A stretch of 64,000 nt of DNA from NCBI RefSeq assembly GCF_001458435.1, contig NZ_CYSF01000001.1:1-64000 (forward strand). Direction: 5' to 3'. Made by a program: the position numbers and the translations under genes. Below are positions 32,668-41,067 of the stretch, piece by piece. Numbering within the stretch: the stretch's first letter is position 1; every line of letters starts with the position of its first letter. The DNA is from Thalassovita mediterranea. Lineage in GTDB: Bacteria; Pseudomonadota; Alphaproteobacteria; Rhodobacterales; Rhodobacteraceae. The notes beneath the pieces were generated by a model that had not been told where the DNA came from, searched no databases, and saw only the letters and a list, made by a program, of their open reading frames with translations.

Positions 32668-33882
32668 ATGGCATCGCAATTGAAACGCCCCGCCGACAGC
32701 TACAACCCGCTTTACTTTCTCGCCTCTTTGGGCGCCGGTGGGTTGTCTGTCACGTTCTTTATGTACCTGATGTTCTGGGTGCCTCATCCCGATCAACCGG
32801 TCCCGCTGTTCGCGGACATCGCCCGTGCCTTTCAAACTGGGACCTTGATGCTGCAGGCAGCAATTGTGATCGCTGTCCTGGGAATTGCATTTTTTGCGTT
32901 CCTCAACATTAAAACCTTGCTGTGGAACCTGAGCGCACTGCGCCAATTCCAAATGACCGAAGGGTACAAAACGCTGACCTCGTCGAACGCCGAGGCAACG
33001 CTGCTGGCTGCACCGCTGGCCATGGCAATGACCGTGAACGCATTGTTCATTGTCGGAATGGTCTTTGTGCCGAACCTGTGGTCCGTGGTGGAATATCTGT
33101 TCCCGATGGCGCTGCTGGCTTTTTCGTTGATCGGCATCTGGGCGCTGCGTCTGATGGGCCGCTATCTGGGCCGTGTTTTTGGGGCTGCAGGCCAGTTTAG
33201 TCTGGCTGGCCACAACTCCTTCGCGCAGTTGATGCCTGCTTTCGCCCTGTCGATGGTTGGCGTTGGTATGTCCGCCCCTGCCGCGATGAGCCACAATCAG
33301 ATGATCGTGATCATTGCGCTGCTGCTTTCGACCTTCTTCGCTGTTGTGGCAGTGATCTATGCGCTGTTCGCCGCGATCACCGCTGTCAGTGCCATGCTGC
33401 AACACGGCACTGCCAAGGAGGCTGGGCCAACCTTGATGGTTATCGTGCCGCTGATGACGGTTTTGGGCATCCTGTCCTTCCGCCAAAGTCACGGCCTGCA
33501 CACGACTTTCGGGTCGCACGGTGATGCCGCCGACGGGATGATGTTCTTTGCCCGTATGCTGAGCGTTCAGTTGACCTTCCTTGGTCTGGGCATGGTTGTG
33601 CTGCTGCGTCAGGGGTATTTCAAGGACTATGTCTTTGGTCGCCAGACCTCGCCCGGTTCTTATGCGCTGATCTGTCCCGGTGTGGCGCTGTCGGTGATGA
33701 TCCACTTCTTCCTAAACAAAGGGCTGGTGGCCGCAGGCGCGGTGGACAAGTTCAGCCTGACTTACTGGGCGGTGACCGCATTGGCGTTGGCTGCACAGTT
33801 TGCGATGATCGCGCTGGTTCTACGTTTGAATCGCCAGCATTTCCGCGGTCAGGAAACGCCGCAAGCCGTTCCTGCTGAATAA
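32668..33882 (+). CDS. Multi-pass membrane protein, TsoY-like (404 aa)
   Basis: About ten hydrophobic segments make this an integral inner-membrane protein (for example LASLGAGGLSVTFFMYLMFW, LQAAIVIAVLGIAFFAFL, IVIIALLLSTFFAVVAVIY). From memory it resembles the family annotated as TsoY (seleno)protein, whose members can carry Sec or Cys. The only cysteine here is Cys336 in LICPG, encoded TGT. Conserved-looking His residues occur in SFRQSHGLHTTFGSHGD and SVMIHFF. The fold is vaguely reminiscent of TehA/SLAC1-type proteins. The ATG at 32668 follows TTGGAGGCCATT. The transported substrate, if any, is unknown. Confidence 0.7.
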   Translation: MASQLKRPADSYNPLYFLASLGAGGLSVTFFMYLMFWVPHPDQPVPLFADIARAFQTGTLMLQAAIVIAVLGIAFFAFLNIKTLLWNLSALRQFQMTEGYKTLTSSNAEATLLAAPLAMAMTVNALFIVGMVFVPNLWSVVEYLFPMALLAFSLIGIWALRLMGRYLGRVFGAAGQFSLAGHNSFAQLMPAFALSMVGVGMSAPAAMSHNQMIVIIALLLSTFFAVVAVIYALFAAITAVSAMLQHGTAKEAGPTLMVIVPLMTVLGILSFRQSHGLHTTFGSHGDAADGMMFFARMLSVQLTFLGLGMVVLLRQGYFKDYVFGRQTSPGSYALICPGVALSVMIHFFLNKGLVAAGAVDKFSLTYWAVTALALAAQFAMIALVLRLNRQHFRGQETPQAVPAE

Positions 33883-33907
33883 GGCGGATCGCTAGATACA
33901 GCGCAAA

Positions 33908-33934
33908 AAAACGGCCCCGTCTGGGGCCGTTTTC
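33908..33934. terminator. Convergent terminator
   Basis: AACGGCCCC-GTCT-GGGGCCGTT forms a 9-bp stem followed by TTCC on the plus strand. On the minus strand it is followed by TTTTTTGCGC, a good T-run. It ends both the membrane-protein gene and the lytic transglycosylase transcript. Confidence 0.8.
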
Positions 33935-33955
33935 CATTGGAGATACCTGAACCTA

Positions 33956-35131
33956 TCAGAGTGCGTTAAGCAAAGCTCGCGTTGGCCATGCGTCCGCTGG
34001 CAGACCCAGACGTTTCTGTTCCGCCTGCGTTGCGGCGCGGGTGCCTGCGCCAAGGATGCCGTCGATCTTGCCGACGTCATGTCCACGTGCCGCCAATTTG
34101 CGCTGCAGTGCCTTCATGTCAGCCCCTTCCAGACCGGGTTCGGGATTGCCCGCATCAAACACCGGGCCACCCATCAGTCGGGTGCCGAAATAGGCGGCGG
34201 TCAGAACGTAGGTAAAGCTCTGATTCCATTCGAAATAAACGTCGAAGTTCGGATAGGCGACAAAGGCTGGGCCTTTGCGCCCCTGTGGCAGGATCAGCTT
34301 GGCCTTCAGCCCCTTGCCGTCCCACGCGCCCGATCGTGGGCGCACGCCCATCGCCTGCCATTTGCTGATCGGCAGCGCCTGCGCTGTGCCGCTGAGGGAC
34401 CAGTCCATATCGGCAGGCACCTGCACCTCTTGCAGCCACGGTTCCCCCGCGCGCCAGCCGAGGTGTTGCAGCATCTTGCCGCCCGACATCAGCGCATCAG
34501 TGGCGGAGGTTTTCAGCGACACCTTGCCATCGCCGTCACCATCGACGCCGTTTTCCAGAATGTCGGCGGGCAGCATCTGCACCATGCCGATTTCCCCCGC
34601 CCATGCACCGGTGGTGCGTTGCGGGTCGAAATTGCCCTGACGGTACAATTCCAGCGCGGCAAAGACCTGCGGGCGGAACAGTTCAGGGCGGCGGCAGTCA
34701 TGGGCCAACGTGACCAGCGCGTTCAGCGTGTTGATGTCGCCCTGAAATCCGCCGTAATCCGTTTCAAACGCCCAAAAGGCCAAGAGGACACCGCGCGACA
34801 CGCCATAGTCACGCTCAATCCGATCGAAAACGGCGCTGTATTCCTGTGCCTTGCGTTTGCCGGTGTTGATCCGGCCCTGCGATATTAGGCGGCGGGAAAA
34901 GCTGGTGAAATCCATCTGGAACACGCCTTGGCGGCGGTCGGCGGCCAGCACGTTCTGATCCTGTCGCACATTGGCGAAGAAGCGTTTGGTTAGGCCAGCG
35001 TCATATCCGTTGGCCTGCGCCTCTTTGCGTAGGTCTTTGACAAAAGCGTTGAAATTGCCGCCACATTCGCTGGCGTATGCGGGAGCGGATAGACCTGCAA
35101 TCAGTGCAAGTGTCGTAAGGGCGCGTTTCAT
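33956..35131 (-). CDS. Lytic murein transglycosylase, MltB-like with peptidoglycan-binding domain (391 aa)
   Basis: Cleaves the glycan strands of peptidoglycan in the periplasm. Signal peptide residues 1-20 (ending APAYA). MltB/SLT-type catalytic domain with Glu123 in FWAFETDYGGF, followed by GEIGMVQMLPADILENGVDGDGDG, which contains the family's motif and a Ca-loop-like Asp stretch. The C-terminal about 60 residues (ADMKALQRKLAARGHDVGKIDGILGAGTRAATQAEQ) are a PG_binding_1 domain. The ATG at 35131 follows CGAGGCATTT. Confidence 0.93.
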   Translation of the reverse strand: MKRALTTLALIAGLSAPAYASECGGNFNAFVKDLRKEAQANGYDAGLTKRFFANVRQDQNVLAADRRQGVFQMDFTSFSRRLISQGRINTGKRKAQEYSAVFDRIERDYGVSRGVLLAFWAFETDYGGFQGDINTLNALVTLAHDCRRPELFRPQVFAALELYRQGNFDPQRTTGAWAGEIGMVQMLPADILENGVDGDGDGKVSLKTSATDALMSGGKMLQHLGWRAGEPWLQEVQVPADMDWSLSGTAQALPISKWQAMGVRPRSGAWDGKGLKAKLILPQGRKGPAFVAYPNFDVYFEWNQSFTYVLTAAYFGTRLMGGPVFDAGNPEPGLEGADMKALQRKLAARGHDVGKIDGILGAGTRAATQAEQKRLGLPADAWPTRALLNAL

Positions 35132-35198
35132 AAATGCCTCGTGTTTAATCGGTTATATGGCGCCTAACATCTTCGGCGCCGTCTGGGTTAGAAATGAC

Positions 35199-36107
35199 TC
35201 AGATCGCTGCGCCGATCAACGCCAGTGCGAGGACAACGCCCCACACGCGCCACAGAGCGGTGCAAGCGGCATCTACATGGTTCGGGCTTGCGTCATGGCT
35301 GCCCTCGACGTTCACGTAAGCGAAATCCTGCATCTCCCCCTCGTAGGAACGCGGACCGGCGAGGGCCACATCCAGTGCGCGGGCCATTGCGGCTTCCGGC
35401 CAGCCGGCGTTGGGGGATCTGTGGCGGCGTGCGTCCTGCACCAGTAGCGGCCAGCCTTGGTAAACGCGGTGGGTCAGGGCGATCAGCACAGCAGTCAGGC
35501 GGGCAGGAATCAGGTTTAGCAGATCGTCAAACTTGGCCGCAGCCCAGCCGAAATCCTCATGCCGCTCGGTGCGATAGCCGATCATGCTGTCGGCGGTGTT
35601 GGTAATTTTATAGAGCAGCAATCCCGGCAGTCCGAGGATCGCATACCAGAAAATCGGCGCAATCACCCCGTCGGAGAAGTTTTCCGCCGCGCTCTCAATC
35701 GCGGCGCGGCTGATCGCCGGGCCGTCCATTTCGGATGTGTCGCGCCCGACAATACGGGCGACCATCAGGCGGCCATCGCCGACCGACAGACGCAGGGCAT
35801 TGCCCACGTCGCGCACATGATCCACCAGCGAGCGTTGCGCCAGCAGCGCCGCCAGAACGAGGATTTCGACGATGGGCCCAAAGCTGGCCAGGATCCAACC
35901 CAGCACCAGCGCACCAAGGCCAAGTGCGGCCATGGTCAGCACACCCTTTTCGCGGCGGCGTTCATAGCCGTCCTCATCATCGTTGAACCGATTGTCGGCC
36001 CAACCGATCAGCCGTCCCATCAAAACGGCGGGGTGGGGGATGCGATTGTAGATCGCTTTGGGTTCGCCAAGGGCGGCGTCCAGCAACATGGCAAGGAACA
36101 GGGTCAT
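35199..36107 (-). CDS. cobD: Adenosylcobinamide-phosphate synthase CobD/CbiB (302 aa)
   Basis: Integral membrane enzyme attaching the aminopropanol arm to adenosylcobyric acid. Typical features are the N-terminal [32 protein letters not shown], the hydrophobic region [65 protein letters not shown] (family hallmark), and [20 protein letters not shown]. The ATG at 36107 follows TGGAGGCCGCGCT and overlaps the cobC stop by ATGA, so the two are coupled. Together with cobC and the DUF1636 gene it forms a three-gene minus-strand unit. Confidence 0.96.
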   Translation of the reverse strand: MTLFLAMLLDAALGEPKAIYNRIPHPAVLMGRLIGWADNRFNDDEDGYERRREKGVLTMAALGLGALVLGWILASFGPIVEILVLAALLAQRSLVDHVRDVGNALRLSVGDGRLMVARIVGRDTSEMDGPAISRAAIESAAENFSDGVIAPIFWYAILGLPGLLLYKITNTADSMIGYRTERHEDFGWAAAKFDDLLNLIPARLTAVLIALTHRVYQGWPLLVQDARRHRSPNAGWPEAAMARALDVALAGPRSYEGEMQDFAYVNVEGSHDASPNHVDAACTALWRVWGVVLALALIGAAI

Positions 36108-37042
36108 AGCGCGGCCTCCAGCCGGTGCCATTGGTCAGGCGCAGGTAGGCCCAGACGGATGAAATTACGCGAATAGGGGAAGATGCGGGTCCAGATTTTG
36201 GCGCGTGCAAAACGGTCCTGCCACAGGGCGGCATCATCGACCTCGTAGAGGCGAAACAGGGTGGTGCCGCCGTGTAACGTGGCACCTGCGCGGGCCATCA
36301 TCTGATCCAGTCGGTCACTGTCGGATTGCAGGCGCACGCGGATGGTATCGGCCCATGCGTAATCTTGCAGCGCGGCCGTGCCGATGCGCAGGGCGGGGCC
36401 GGCTACGGGCCACGGACCCAGCATCTGTTCAAGCTGCGAAATCAAGGCTGGGTCGCCAATGGCAAACCCGAGGCGCAGACCAGCGAGACCCCAGAATTTA
36501 CCAAAGCTTTTCAGGATGATGGCGCCTTCGTTGGTTGCGCGATCGATCAGCGTCGCATCTGGCGTTACATCGCAGAAGCTTTCGTCAATGATATGCAGAT
36601 CAGAACAATACGGCTCCGTATGGTATAGATGGCCAGTGGGGTTGTTTGGATGGACGATCACGCGGGCGCTGGCGCCTTCCGCCCCCATTTTCCACCCAGC
36701 CGCGGCAAAGGCGGCAGCGTGTTCGTTGTAGGTGGGCGTAGGGATGTCCACGCGGCCCGCAGGGCGCAACGCCGGAATGCGCGCGATCAGGGAGGAGGCA
36801 CCAGGCGCGGCCAAAACTGCGGCGTCTTCGGGCACGTTCCAGAACTGCCGCGCCGCTGCGATCAACGCTTGCTGTGCGCCCTTGTCAGGCAGGGCGTTCC
36901 AGGCGTCGGCCTCGATCACGCCGATAGGGTAGGGCACCGGATTGATGCCTGTCGAAAGGTCCAGCCAATCCGACCGGACGCCACCGTATGTTTTGGCGGC
37001 AGCATCCACGCCGCCGCCGTGATCGCGGGCCTCTTGGATCAT
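36104..37042 (-). CDS. cobC: Threonine-phosphate decarboxylase CobC (312 aa)
   Basis: PLP-dependent fold-type I enzyme that makes (R)-1-amino-2-propanol O-2-phosphate, the substrate for CobD. Key sites are [12 protein letters not shown] at the N-terminus, [13 protein letters not shown], the [10 protein letters not shown] motif near 131-140, DESFCD near 153-158, and [15 protein letters not shown] with the PLP-binding Lys182. The length is near that of related class I/II aminotransferases. Directly abuts the DUF1636 gene upstream (stop adjacent to the start) and overlaps cobD downstream. Confidence 0.95.
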   Translation of the reverse strand: MIQEARDHGGGVDAAAKTYGGVRSDWLDLSTGINPVPYPIGVIEADAWNALPDKGAQQALIAAARQFWNVPEDAAVLAAPGASSLIARIPALRPAGRVDIPTPTYNEHAAAFAAAGWKMGAEGASARVIVHPNNPTGHLYHTEPYCSDLHIIDESFCDVTPDATLIDRATNEGAIILKSFGKFWGLAGLRLGFAIGDPALISQLEQMLGPWPVAGPALRIGTAALQDYAWADTIRVRLQSDSDRLDQMMARAGATLHGGTTLFRLYEVDDAALWQDRFARAKIWTRIFPYSRNFIRLGLPAPDQWHRLEAAL

Positions 37043-37423
37043 TTATTCCGCCTCATCTGTCGGCAGCGGTGGATGGCGGGTGACAAAATGCCCCTTCACC
37101 CCCTGCGGCCACTGGCGGAACGGCACCTGACCGGATTTGCTTTCGGCGTGTAGGGCGGCGTATTCAACGATCGCTTCTGCCGCCTCTTCGGCAGGGTCAA
37201 AACGGCCCAATGTGTAGGCCAGCTTGCCCTCGCCCTGAATGGCGACGTTGCAGCCGTGATTGCAGCCCATCAGGCAGGACACGCGGCGGGTTTTCACATC
37301 TGCGCGGTCACTGGCGCAGGCCTCAACCAGTTCGGCCAGCACTTCGCCGTCTTTTTGTTCGCGGCCCGAGGCCTCCCAGTCTTCGGTTTTGCAGGTGTCA
37401 CACACCGTAATCCAAGTTGTCAT
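37043..37423 (-). CDS. DUF1636 thioredoxin-fold ferredoxin-like protein (126 aa)
   Basis: DUF1636 members are small proteins often encoded in cobalamin clusters and resemble thioredoxin-like 2Fe-2S ferredoxins. The cysteines sit as CDTC near residues 8-11 and SCLMGCNHGC near 49-58, a set suited to an Fe-S cluster or metal. Basic and aromatic residues follow (HFVTRHPPLP). The ATG at 37423 has AGAGGAGCGCGCGA ahead. First gene of the minus-strand DUF1636-cobC-cobD unit. A redox or cobalt-handling role in the pathway is likely but unproven. Confidence 0.85.
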   Translation of the reverse strand: MTTWITVCDTCKTEDWEASGREQKDGEVLAELVEACASDRADVKTRRVSCLMGCNHGCNVAIQGEGKLAYTLGRFDPAEEAAEAIVEYAALHAESKSGQVPFRQWPQGVKGHFVTRHPPLPTDEAE

Positions 37424-37484
37424 TCGCGCGCTCCTCTATCGGGGGCAGAGAAAGCCGAAAATCGACGCTGGCACAAGTGGGCAA

Positions 37485-38468
37485 TCACGCCATCGGGTCA
37501 CGTCCGTGTGGTGCCAGATAGTCCAACACCGGATTGATCGGCAGGATGCGATGCGGATTGATGCTTTCGTGGCTGTAATGATAGTGGCGCACGATGTGAT
37601 CCATTTTCACCGTCTCGGCCACGCCTTTTGTCTGGTATAGATCGCGGGTATAGGCCCAGAGGTTGGGGTAGTCGATGATCCGCGCGCGGTTGCATTTGAA
37701 ATGCAGGTGATAGACCGGATCAAACCGGATCAGCGTGGTGAACAGGCGCCAGTCGGCCTCTGTCTGCTTGTCCCCCATCAGATAGCGCGAGGTGCTGAGG
37801 CGCTGTTCCAACCAATCCAGCGTGTCAAACAGCGGATGGATCGCGGCGTCATAGGCAGATTGCGTCGTGGCAAAGCCCGCTTTGTAGACGCCATTGTTCA
37901 GCGTGTCGTAGATGCGCGCGTTCACTTCTTCGATCGCACCCCGCTGATCGGCGGGCCAGTAGTCGTCCGTATTGCCGGTGATGCCGTCAAAGGCACTGTT
38001 CAGCATGCGGATGATCTCGGAACTTTCGTTCGACACGATGGTTTCGCGCTGCTTGTCCCACAGGACCGGCACCGTGACGCGACCCGACATATCCGGCAGG
38101 GCCTTCAGGTAGACATCGCGCATGAACGGCAGCCCATAGAGCGTATCACCTGTTGCGTCGTCAAAGTCGGTGCCGAAATGCCAGCCGTCTGACAGCATGT
38201 CGGGATGCACGGCAGATACGGTGATATGATCGCTCAAGCCCTTGAGTGCGCGAAAGATCAGTGCGCGGTGCGCCCATGGGCAGGCATAAGACACATAAAG
38301 GTGGTAGCGACCGCTTTCGGCCTCGAACCCGCCTTCGCCAGACGGTCCGGCAGAACCATCAGCGGTAATCCAGTTGCGGAACGCGGCTTCTGACCGTTTG
38401 AACGCCCCGCCAGAGGATTTGGTGTCATACCAGACGTCGTGCCAGACACCGTCGATCAGTTTGCCCAT
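37485..38468 (-). CDS. Glutathionyl-hydroquinone reductase (327 aa)
   Basis: Omega-like/Xi-class glutathione transferase (YqjG/ECM4 family) that reduces glutathionylated hydroquinones. The N-terminal lid MGKLIDGVWHDVWYDTKSSGGAFKR is the family signature. Catalytic Cys63 in YVSYACPWAHRALIFRALKGL. Further hallmarks are SNESSEIIRMLNSAFD (glutathione site) and YLMGDKQTEADWRLFTTLIRFDPVYHLHFKCN in the C-terminal helical domain. Starts at the ATG at 38468 after AAAGGACCGCAAC. The 31-residue extension upstream is not supported. Lies between two cob units without evident connection to them. Confidence 0.93.
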   Translation of the reverse strand: MGKLIDGVWHDVWYDTKSSGGAFKRSEAAFRNWITADGSAGPSGEGGFEAESGRYHLYVSYACPWAHRALIFRALKGLSDHITVSAVHPDMLSDGWHFGTDFDDATGDTLYGLPFMRDVYLKALPDMSGRVTVPVLWDKQRETIVSNESSEIIRMLNSAFDGITGNTDDYWPADQRGAIEEVNARIYDTLNNGVYKAGFATTQSAYDAAIHPLFDTLDWLEQRLSTSRYLMGDKQTEADWRLFTTLIRFDPVYHLHFKCNRARIIDYPNLWAYTRDLYQTKGVAETVKMDHIVRHYHYSHESINPHRILPINPVLDYLAPHGRDPMA

Positions 38469-38841
38469 GTTGCGGTCCTTTCCATTGGTTCTGGCGACTG
38501 TAGCGGTGCAGTTGCGGCAAGAGTACACGCCTGCGAGCGCAAGTCTCCTGCAGTAGCGCACAGCTCTTGGAGGGGAGGAGTGTATGCGTCGGCATGCAAA
38601 ATTTCGCCGTGAGGTCGCAGTCCGTCATTTTTGCGTCGGCTTTGGAGGCATCAGTGCCGCGAACTGCATTGCGGCATTGGGGTGTCGGCCTTATACCAAC
38701 GCCCAGACGAGTCCCCAAGAGGAGGGGGCCAGAGAGGTGTGTTTGTGCGGTCGACCCATATCGGGGATCAGGAGCAAACGTCGTCAGATGCCCGAACCCG
38801 GGCATTCTCTCTATTTGATGAGGTTGAACTGGGGGAACGGT
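38469..38841. other. Intergenic region without a recognisable gene
   Basis: This 373-nt stretch separates the divergent hydroquinone reductase and the cbiX unit. Several overlapping frames are open, but none has a plausible ribosome-binding site, codon pattern or recognisable protein. I looked for cobalamin riboswitch landmarks on both strands and found none. Two small hairpins are visible: TGCCGC/GCGGCA at 38655-38676 and ATGCCCG-AACC-CGGGCAT at 38788-38805, the latter followed by TCTCTCTATTTG. Promoters for both flanking units must lie here. Confidence 0.6.
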
Positions 38842-39075
38842 ATGAAAGCCATCTATTCAATTGCAGCCCTGTTTTGGGCAACAACAGCGCAGGCGCACAT
38901 CGGCCATTTGGGGGATGTGGCGGGCCATGATCACTGGATTGCGCTGGGCGCTTTGGGCGCGGCGGGGGTGATTGCCCTGATCGCGGGCCTGAAGGGCAAA
39001 AAGACAGACACAGAGGCAGCCGATGCCGCCTCGGACGAAGACGCGACCCACGACGAAGAATTGCAGGAAGCCTGA
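38842..39075 (+). CDS. Small DUF6732-like secreted/membrane protein (77 aa)
   Basis: A short protein with signal peptide MKAIYSIAALFWATTAQAHIGH, then a His-rich patch (HIGHLGDVAGHDHW). One transmembrane segment follows (IALGALGAAGVIALIAGL), then a charged acidic tail (KKTDTEAADAASDEDATHDEELQEA). It matches my memory of the DUF6732 proteins found beside cobalamin genes in Rhodobacterales. The His patch would face the periplasm, suggesting cobalt sensing or uptake help (inference). The ATG at 38842 follows GGGGGAACGGT. It ends 4 nt before cbiX. Confidence 0.75.
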   Translation: MKAIYSIAALFWATTAQAHIGHLGDVAGHDHWIALGALGAAGVIALIAGLKGKKTDTEAADAASDEDATHDEELQEA

Positions 39076-39079
39076 AGTC

Positions 39080-40354
39080 ATGAGCAAAACTGGTGTAATG
39101 ATCTGCGGCCACGGGTCGCGCAGCCAAGCCGCAGTGGATGAATTTTCTGTCCTCGCTGAAAAACTGCCCGCCCTGTTGCCGCAGGATTGGCTGGTGGAAT
39201 ATGGCTATCTGGAATTCGCCAACCCGGTGATCCGTGACGGTCTGGACAAACTGCGCGAAGCTGGCTGCGATCGTATCCTGGCGGTGCCGGGCATGCTGTT
39301 TGCGGCGATGCACTCGAAAAACGATATTCCCACCGTGCTGAACACCTATGCTGCCAAGCATGGCATTGAGGTGTCCTATGGCCGTGAGCTGGGCGTTGAC
39401 CCCAAAATGGTCGCTGCCGCCGGTGCCCGCATTCAGGAAGCGGTGGAGAAGGCCAACGCAGACCATGGTGAGGTCGCGCTGCATGACACCTGCCTTGTGG
39501 TGATTGGCCGTGGTGCGTCGGACCCCGATGCCAACGCCAACGTCTCGAAAATCGCCCGCCTGTTGCAAGAGGGCATGGGCTTTGGCTGGCTTGAGGTCGG
39601 CTATTCCGGCGTGACCTTCCCATTGGTGGAACCCTGCCTGCGCCACACCAGCAAGCTGGGCTATAAACGTGTCATCGTCTTCCCCTACTTCCTGTTCACC
39701 GGCATTCTGATCGACCGGATCTATGGCTTCACCGATAAGGTTGCCGCCGATCACCCCGAAATCCAGTTTGTGAAGGCAGGCTACCTGAACGATCACGAAC
39801 AGGTTCTGGCGACCTTTGCCGAACGGATCACCGAACAGGCGGGCGCTGTACCGCCGCCGAACTGTGGCACCTGCCTGTTCCGCACGCAGGAACTGGCGAT
39901 GGAGGACGGCAAGGTTGTCATCACCGCCGAAGACCGCGCCAAAGCCGCCGAAGGCACCGCGCATCCCGCGCTGGCCTCTGTGCCGCCGCCGACCTGTGTG
40001 ATGTGCAAATACCGCGTTCAGGTTCTGGGCTTTGAGGCCGAGGTTGGATCGGTACAGGAAAGCCATCACCACCATGTTGAGGGGCAAGGCGCCTCTGCGC
40101 CCGGCTCAAACGTGTCGGATTGTAAGCTGTGTGATCTGTTCTGCACCGGCGAATGCCGTCTGGATATGGGGCATCACCATCATCACCACGACCATTCGCA
40201 TGATCACCACCATCATGACCACGATCACGGGCACAGCCACGATCACAGCCATGACCATGGGCATCACCACCACCATGATCATGACCACGTGCACGCGGAA
40301 TATCCGCACGCCAAACACCCGCTTGGTCCAGAAAGTGCGCGTCGCAAAGGCTAA
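39080..40354 (+). CDS. cbiX: Long-form sirohydrochlorin cobaltochelatase CbiX with His-rich tail (424 aa)
   Basis: Class II chelatase that inserts metal (Co2+ or Fe2+) into sirohydrochlorin. Two repeated CbiX halves: GVMICGHGSRSQAAVDEF at the start, with the catalytic His in CGHGS, and CLVVIGRGASDPDANANVSKIARLL from about 135. Further conserved segments are GYLEFANPVIRDGL, VPGMLFAAMHSKNDIP and FPYFLFTGILIDRI. After about residue 255 come CxxC motifs (CGTC, CVMC, CKLC) plus CTGEC, likely an Fe-S or metal site, then a His/Asp tail at about 362-407. Start at the ATG at 39080. Related long CbiX forms occur in Bacillus. Next to cobH-cobL-cobI-cobJ-cobM on one strand. Confidence 0.9.
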   Translation: MSKTGVMICGHGSRSQAAVDEFSVLAEKLPALLPQDWLVEYGYLEFANPVIRDGLDKLREAGCDRILAVPGMLFAAMHSKNDIPTVLNTYAAKHGIEVSYGRELGVDPKMVAAAGARIQEAVEKANADHGEVALHDTCLVVIGRGASDPDANANVSKIARLLQEGMGFGWLEVGYSGVTFPLVEPCLRHTSKLGYKRVIVFPYFLFTGILIDRIYGFTDKVAADHPEIQFVKAGYLNDHEQVLATFAERITEQAGAVPPPNCGTCLFRTQELAMEDGKVVITAEDRAKAAEGTAHPALASVPPPTCVMCKYRVQVLGFEAEVGSVQESHHHHVEGQGASAPGSNVSDCKLCDLFCTGECRLDMGHHHHHHDHSHDHHHHDHDHGHSHDHSHDHGHHHHHDHDHVHAEYPHAKHPLGPESARRKG

Positions 40355-40358
40355 CCGT

Positions 40359-40393
40359 CTTTCAATGTTCCTGAAAATACTCCCGCCGGAGGC
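40359..40393 (-). repeat. Candidate Rhodobacterales intergenic repeat element
   Basis: The minus strand reads GCCTCCGGCGGGAGTATTTT then CAGGAACATTGAAAG. I recall GCCTCCGGCGGGAGTATTT-type stretches as recurrent between genes in Rhodobacter and Roseobacter genomes. The CGCCGG part can pair with CCGGCG a few bases on (40384-40407), giving a hairpin. Only one copy is present in this window, so repeat status depends on genome-wide copies. Confidence 0.45.
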
Positions 40394-40428
40394 ATTCACC
40401 GGCGGCCACACGTACAGAGGTTGGCCAG

Positions 40429-41067
40429 ATGCGACCCTATGAAAAAGACCCCTCGGCCATCTACGCCGAAAGCTTTGCCACCGTGCGCCGTGAGGCGAAA
40501 CTGGACCGGTTTGATCCAGGCATGCAGCGACTTGCCATCCGGCTGATCCACGCCTGCGGCATGGTTGAGGTTGCCGACCGCCTAGCTTTTTCCCCTGATG
40601 TCTATGCAGCGGGCAACGCGGCATTGAAGGCGGGCAAACCGATCCTGTGTGATTGCGAAATGGTCGGCGCGGGCATCATCCGTCGCTACCTGCCTGCGGA
40701 GAATGAGGTCATCGTCACCCTAAACGATCCTCGCACCCCGCCTTTGGCGGCAGAGATTGGTAACACCCGTTCCGCCGCTGCGGTCGAGCTGTGGGCGGAT
40801 CATCTGGACGGCGCTGTTGTCGCCATCGGCAACGCCCCCACCGCGCTGTTCCACCTGCTGGAACTGCTGGATCAGGGCGCGCCCAAACCTGCGGCGATCC
40901 TTGGCTTCCCCGTCGGCTTCGTCGGCGCGGCAGAGAGCAAGGCAGAACTGGCCGCCAACCCGCGTGGCTGTGATTTCGTTGCCCTGCGCGGGCGTCGTGG
41001 CGGGTCCGCAATCGCCTCTGCCGCCGTCAACGCGCTGGCCGCTGGCCTGCCCGAGGAGAAGGCCTGA
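40429..41067 (+). CDS. cobH: Precorrin-8X methylmutase CobH (212 aa)
   Basis: Moves the C11 methyl group to C12, turning precorrin-8X into hydrogenobyrinic acid. The catalytic His is His41 in RLIHACGMVEVADRLAF. Other conserved segments are CDCEMVGAGIIRR, SAAAVELWADHLDGAVVAIGNAPTALFHLLELL and GFPVGFVGAAESKAEL. The length is the family norm. The ATG at 40429 has CAGAGGTTGGCCAG upstream. Its stop overlaps the cobL start (ATGA), so the run cobH-cobL-cobI-cobJ is tightly coupled. Confidence 0.97.
   Translation: MRPYEKDPSAIYAESFATVRREAKLDRFDPGMQRLAIRLIHACGMVEVADRLAFSPDVYAAGNAALKAGKPILCDCEMVGAGIIRRYLPAENEVIVTLNDPRTPPLAAEIGNTRSAAAVELWADHLDGAVVAIGNAPTALFHLLELLDQGAPKPAAILGFPVGFVGAAESKAELAANPRGCDFVALRGRRGGSAIASAAVNALAAGLPEEKA

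Noticed and set aside
32563-33705. 380-codon open frame opposite the membrane protein at 32668
   Set aside because: Translates into an extremely His/Gln/Arg-rich chain, the expected mirror of hydrophobic codons. The sense frame has a good ribosome-binding site and transmembrane pattern.
38469-38841. Possible second cobalamin riboswitch or small gene before the cbiX unit
   Set aside because: None of the B12-box, AGGGAA or CAGGAGACCTGCC landmarks is present on either strand, and no frame looks like a real protein.
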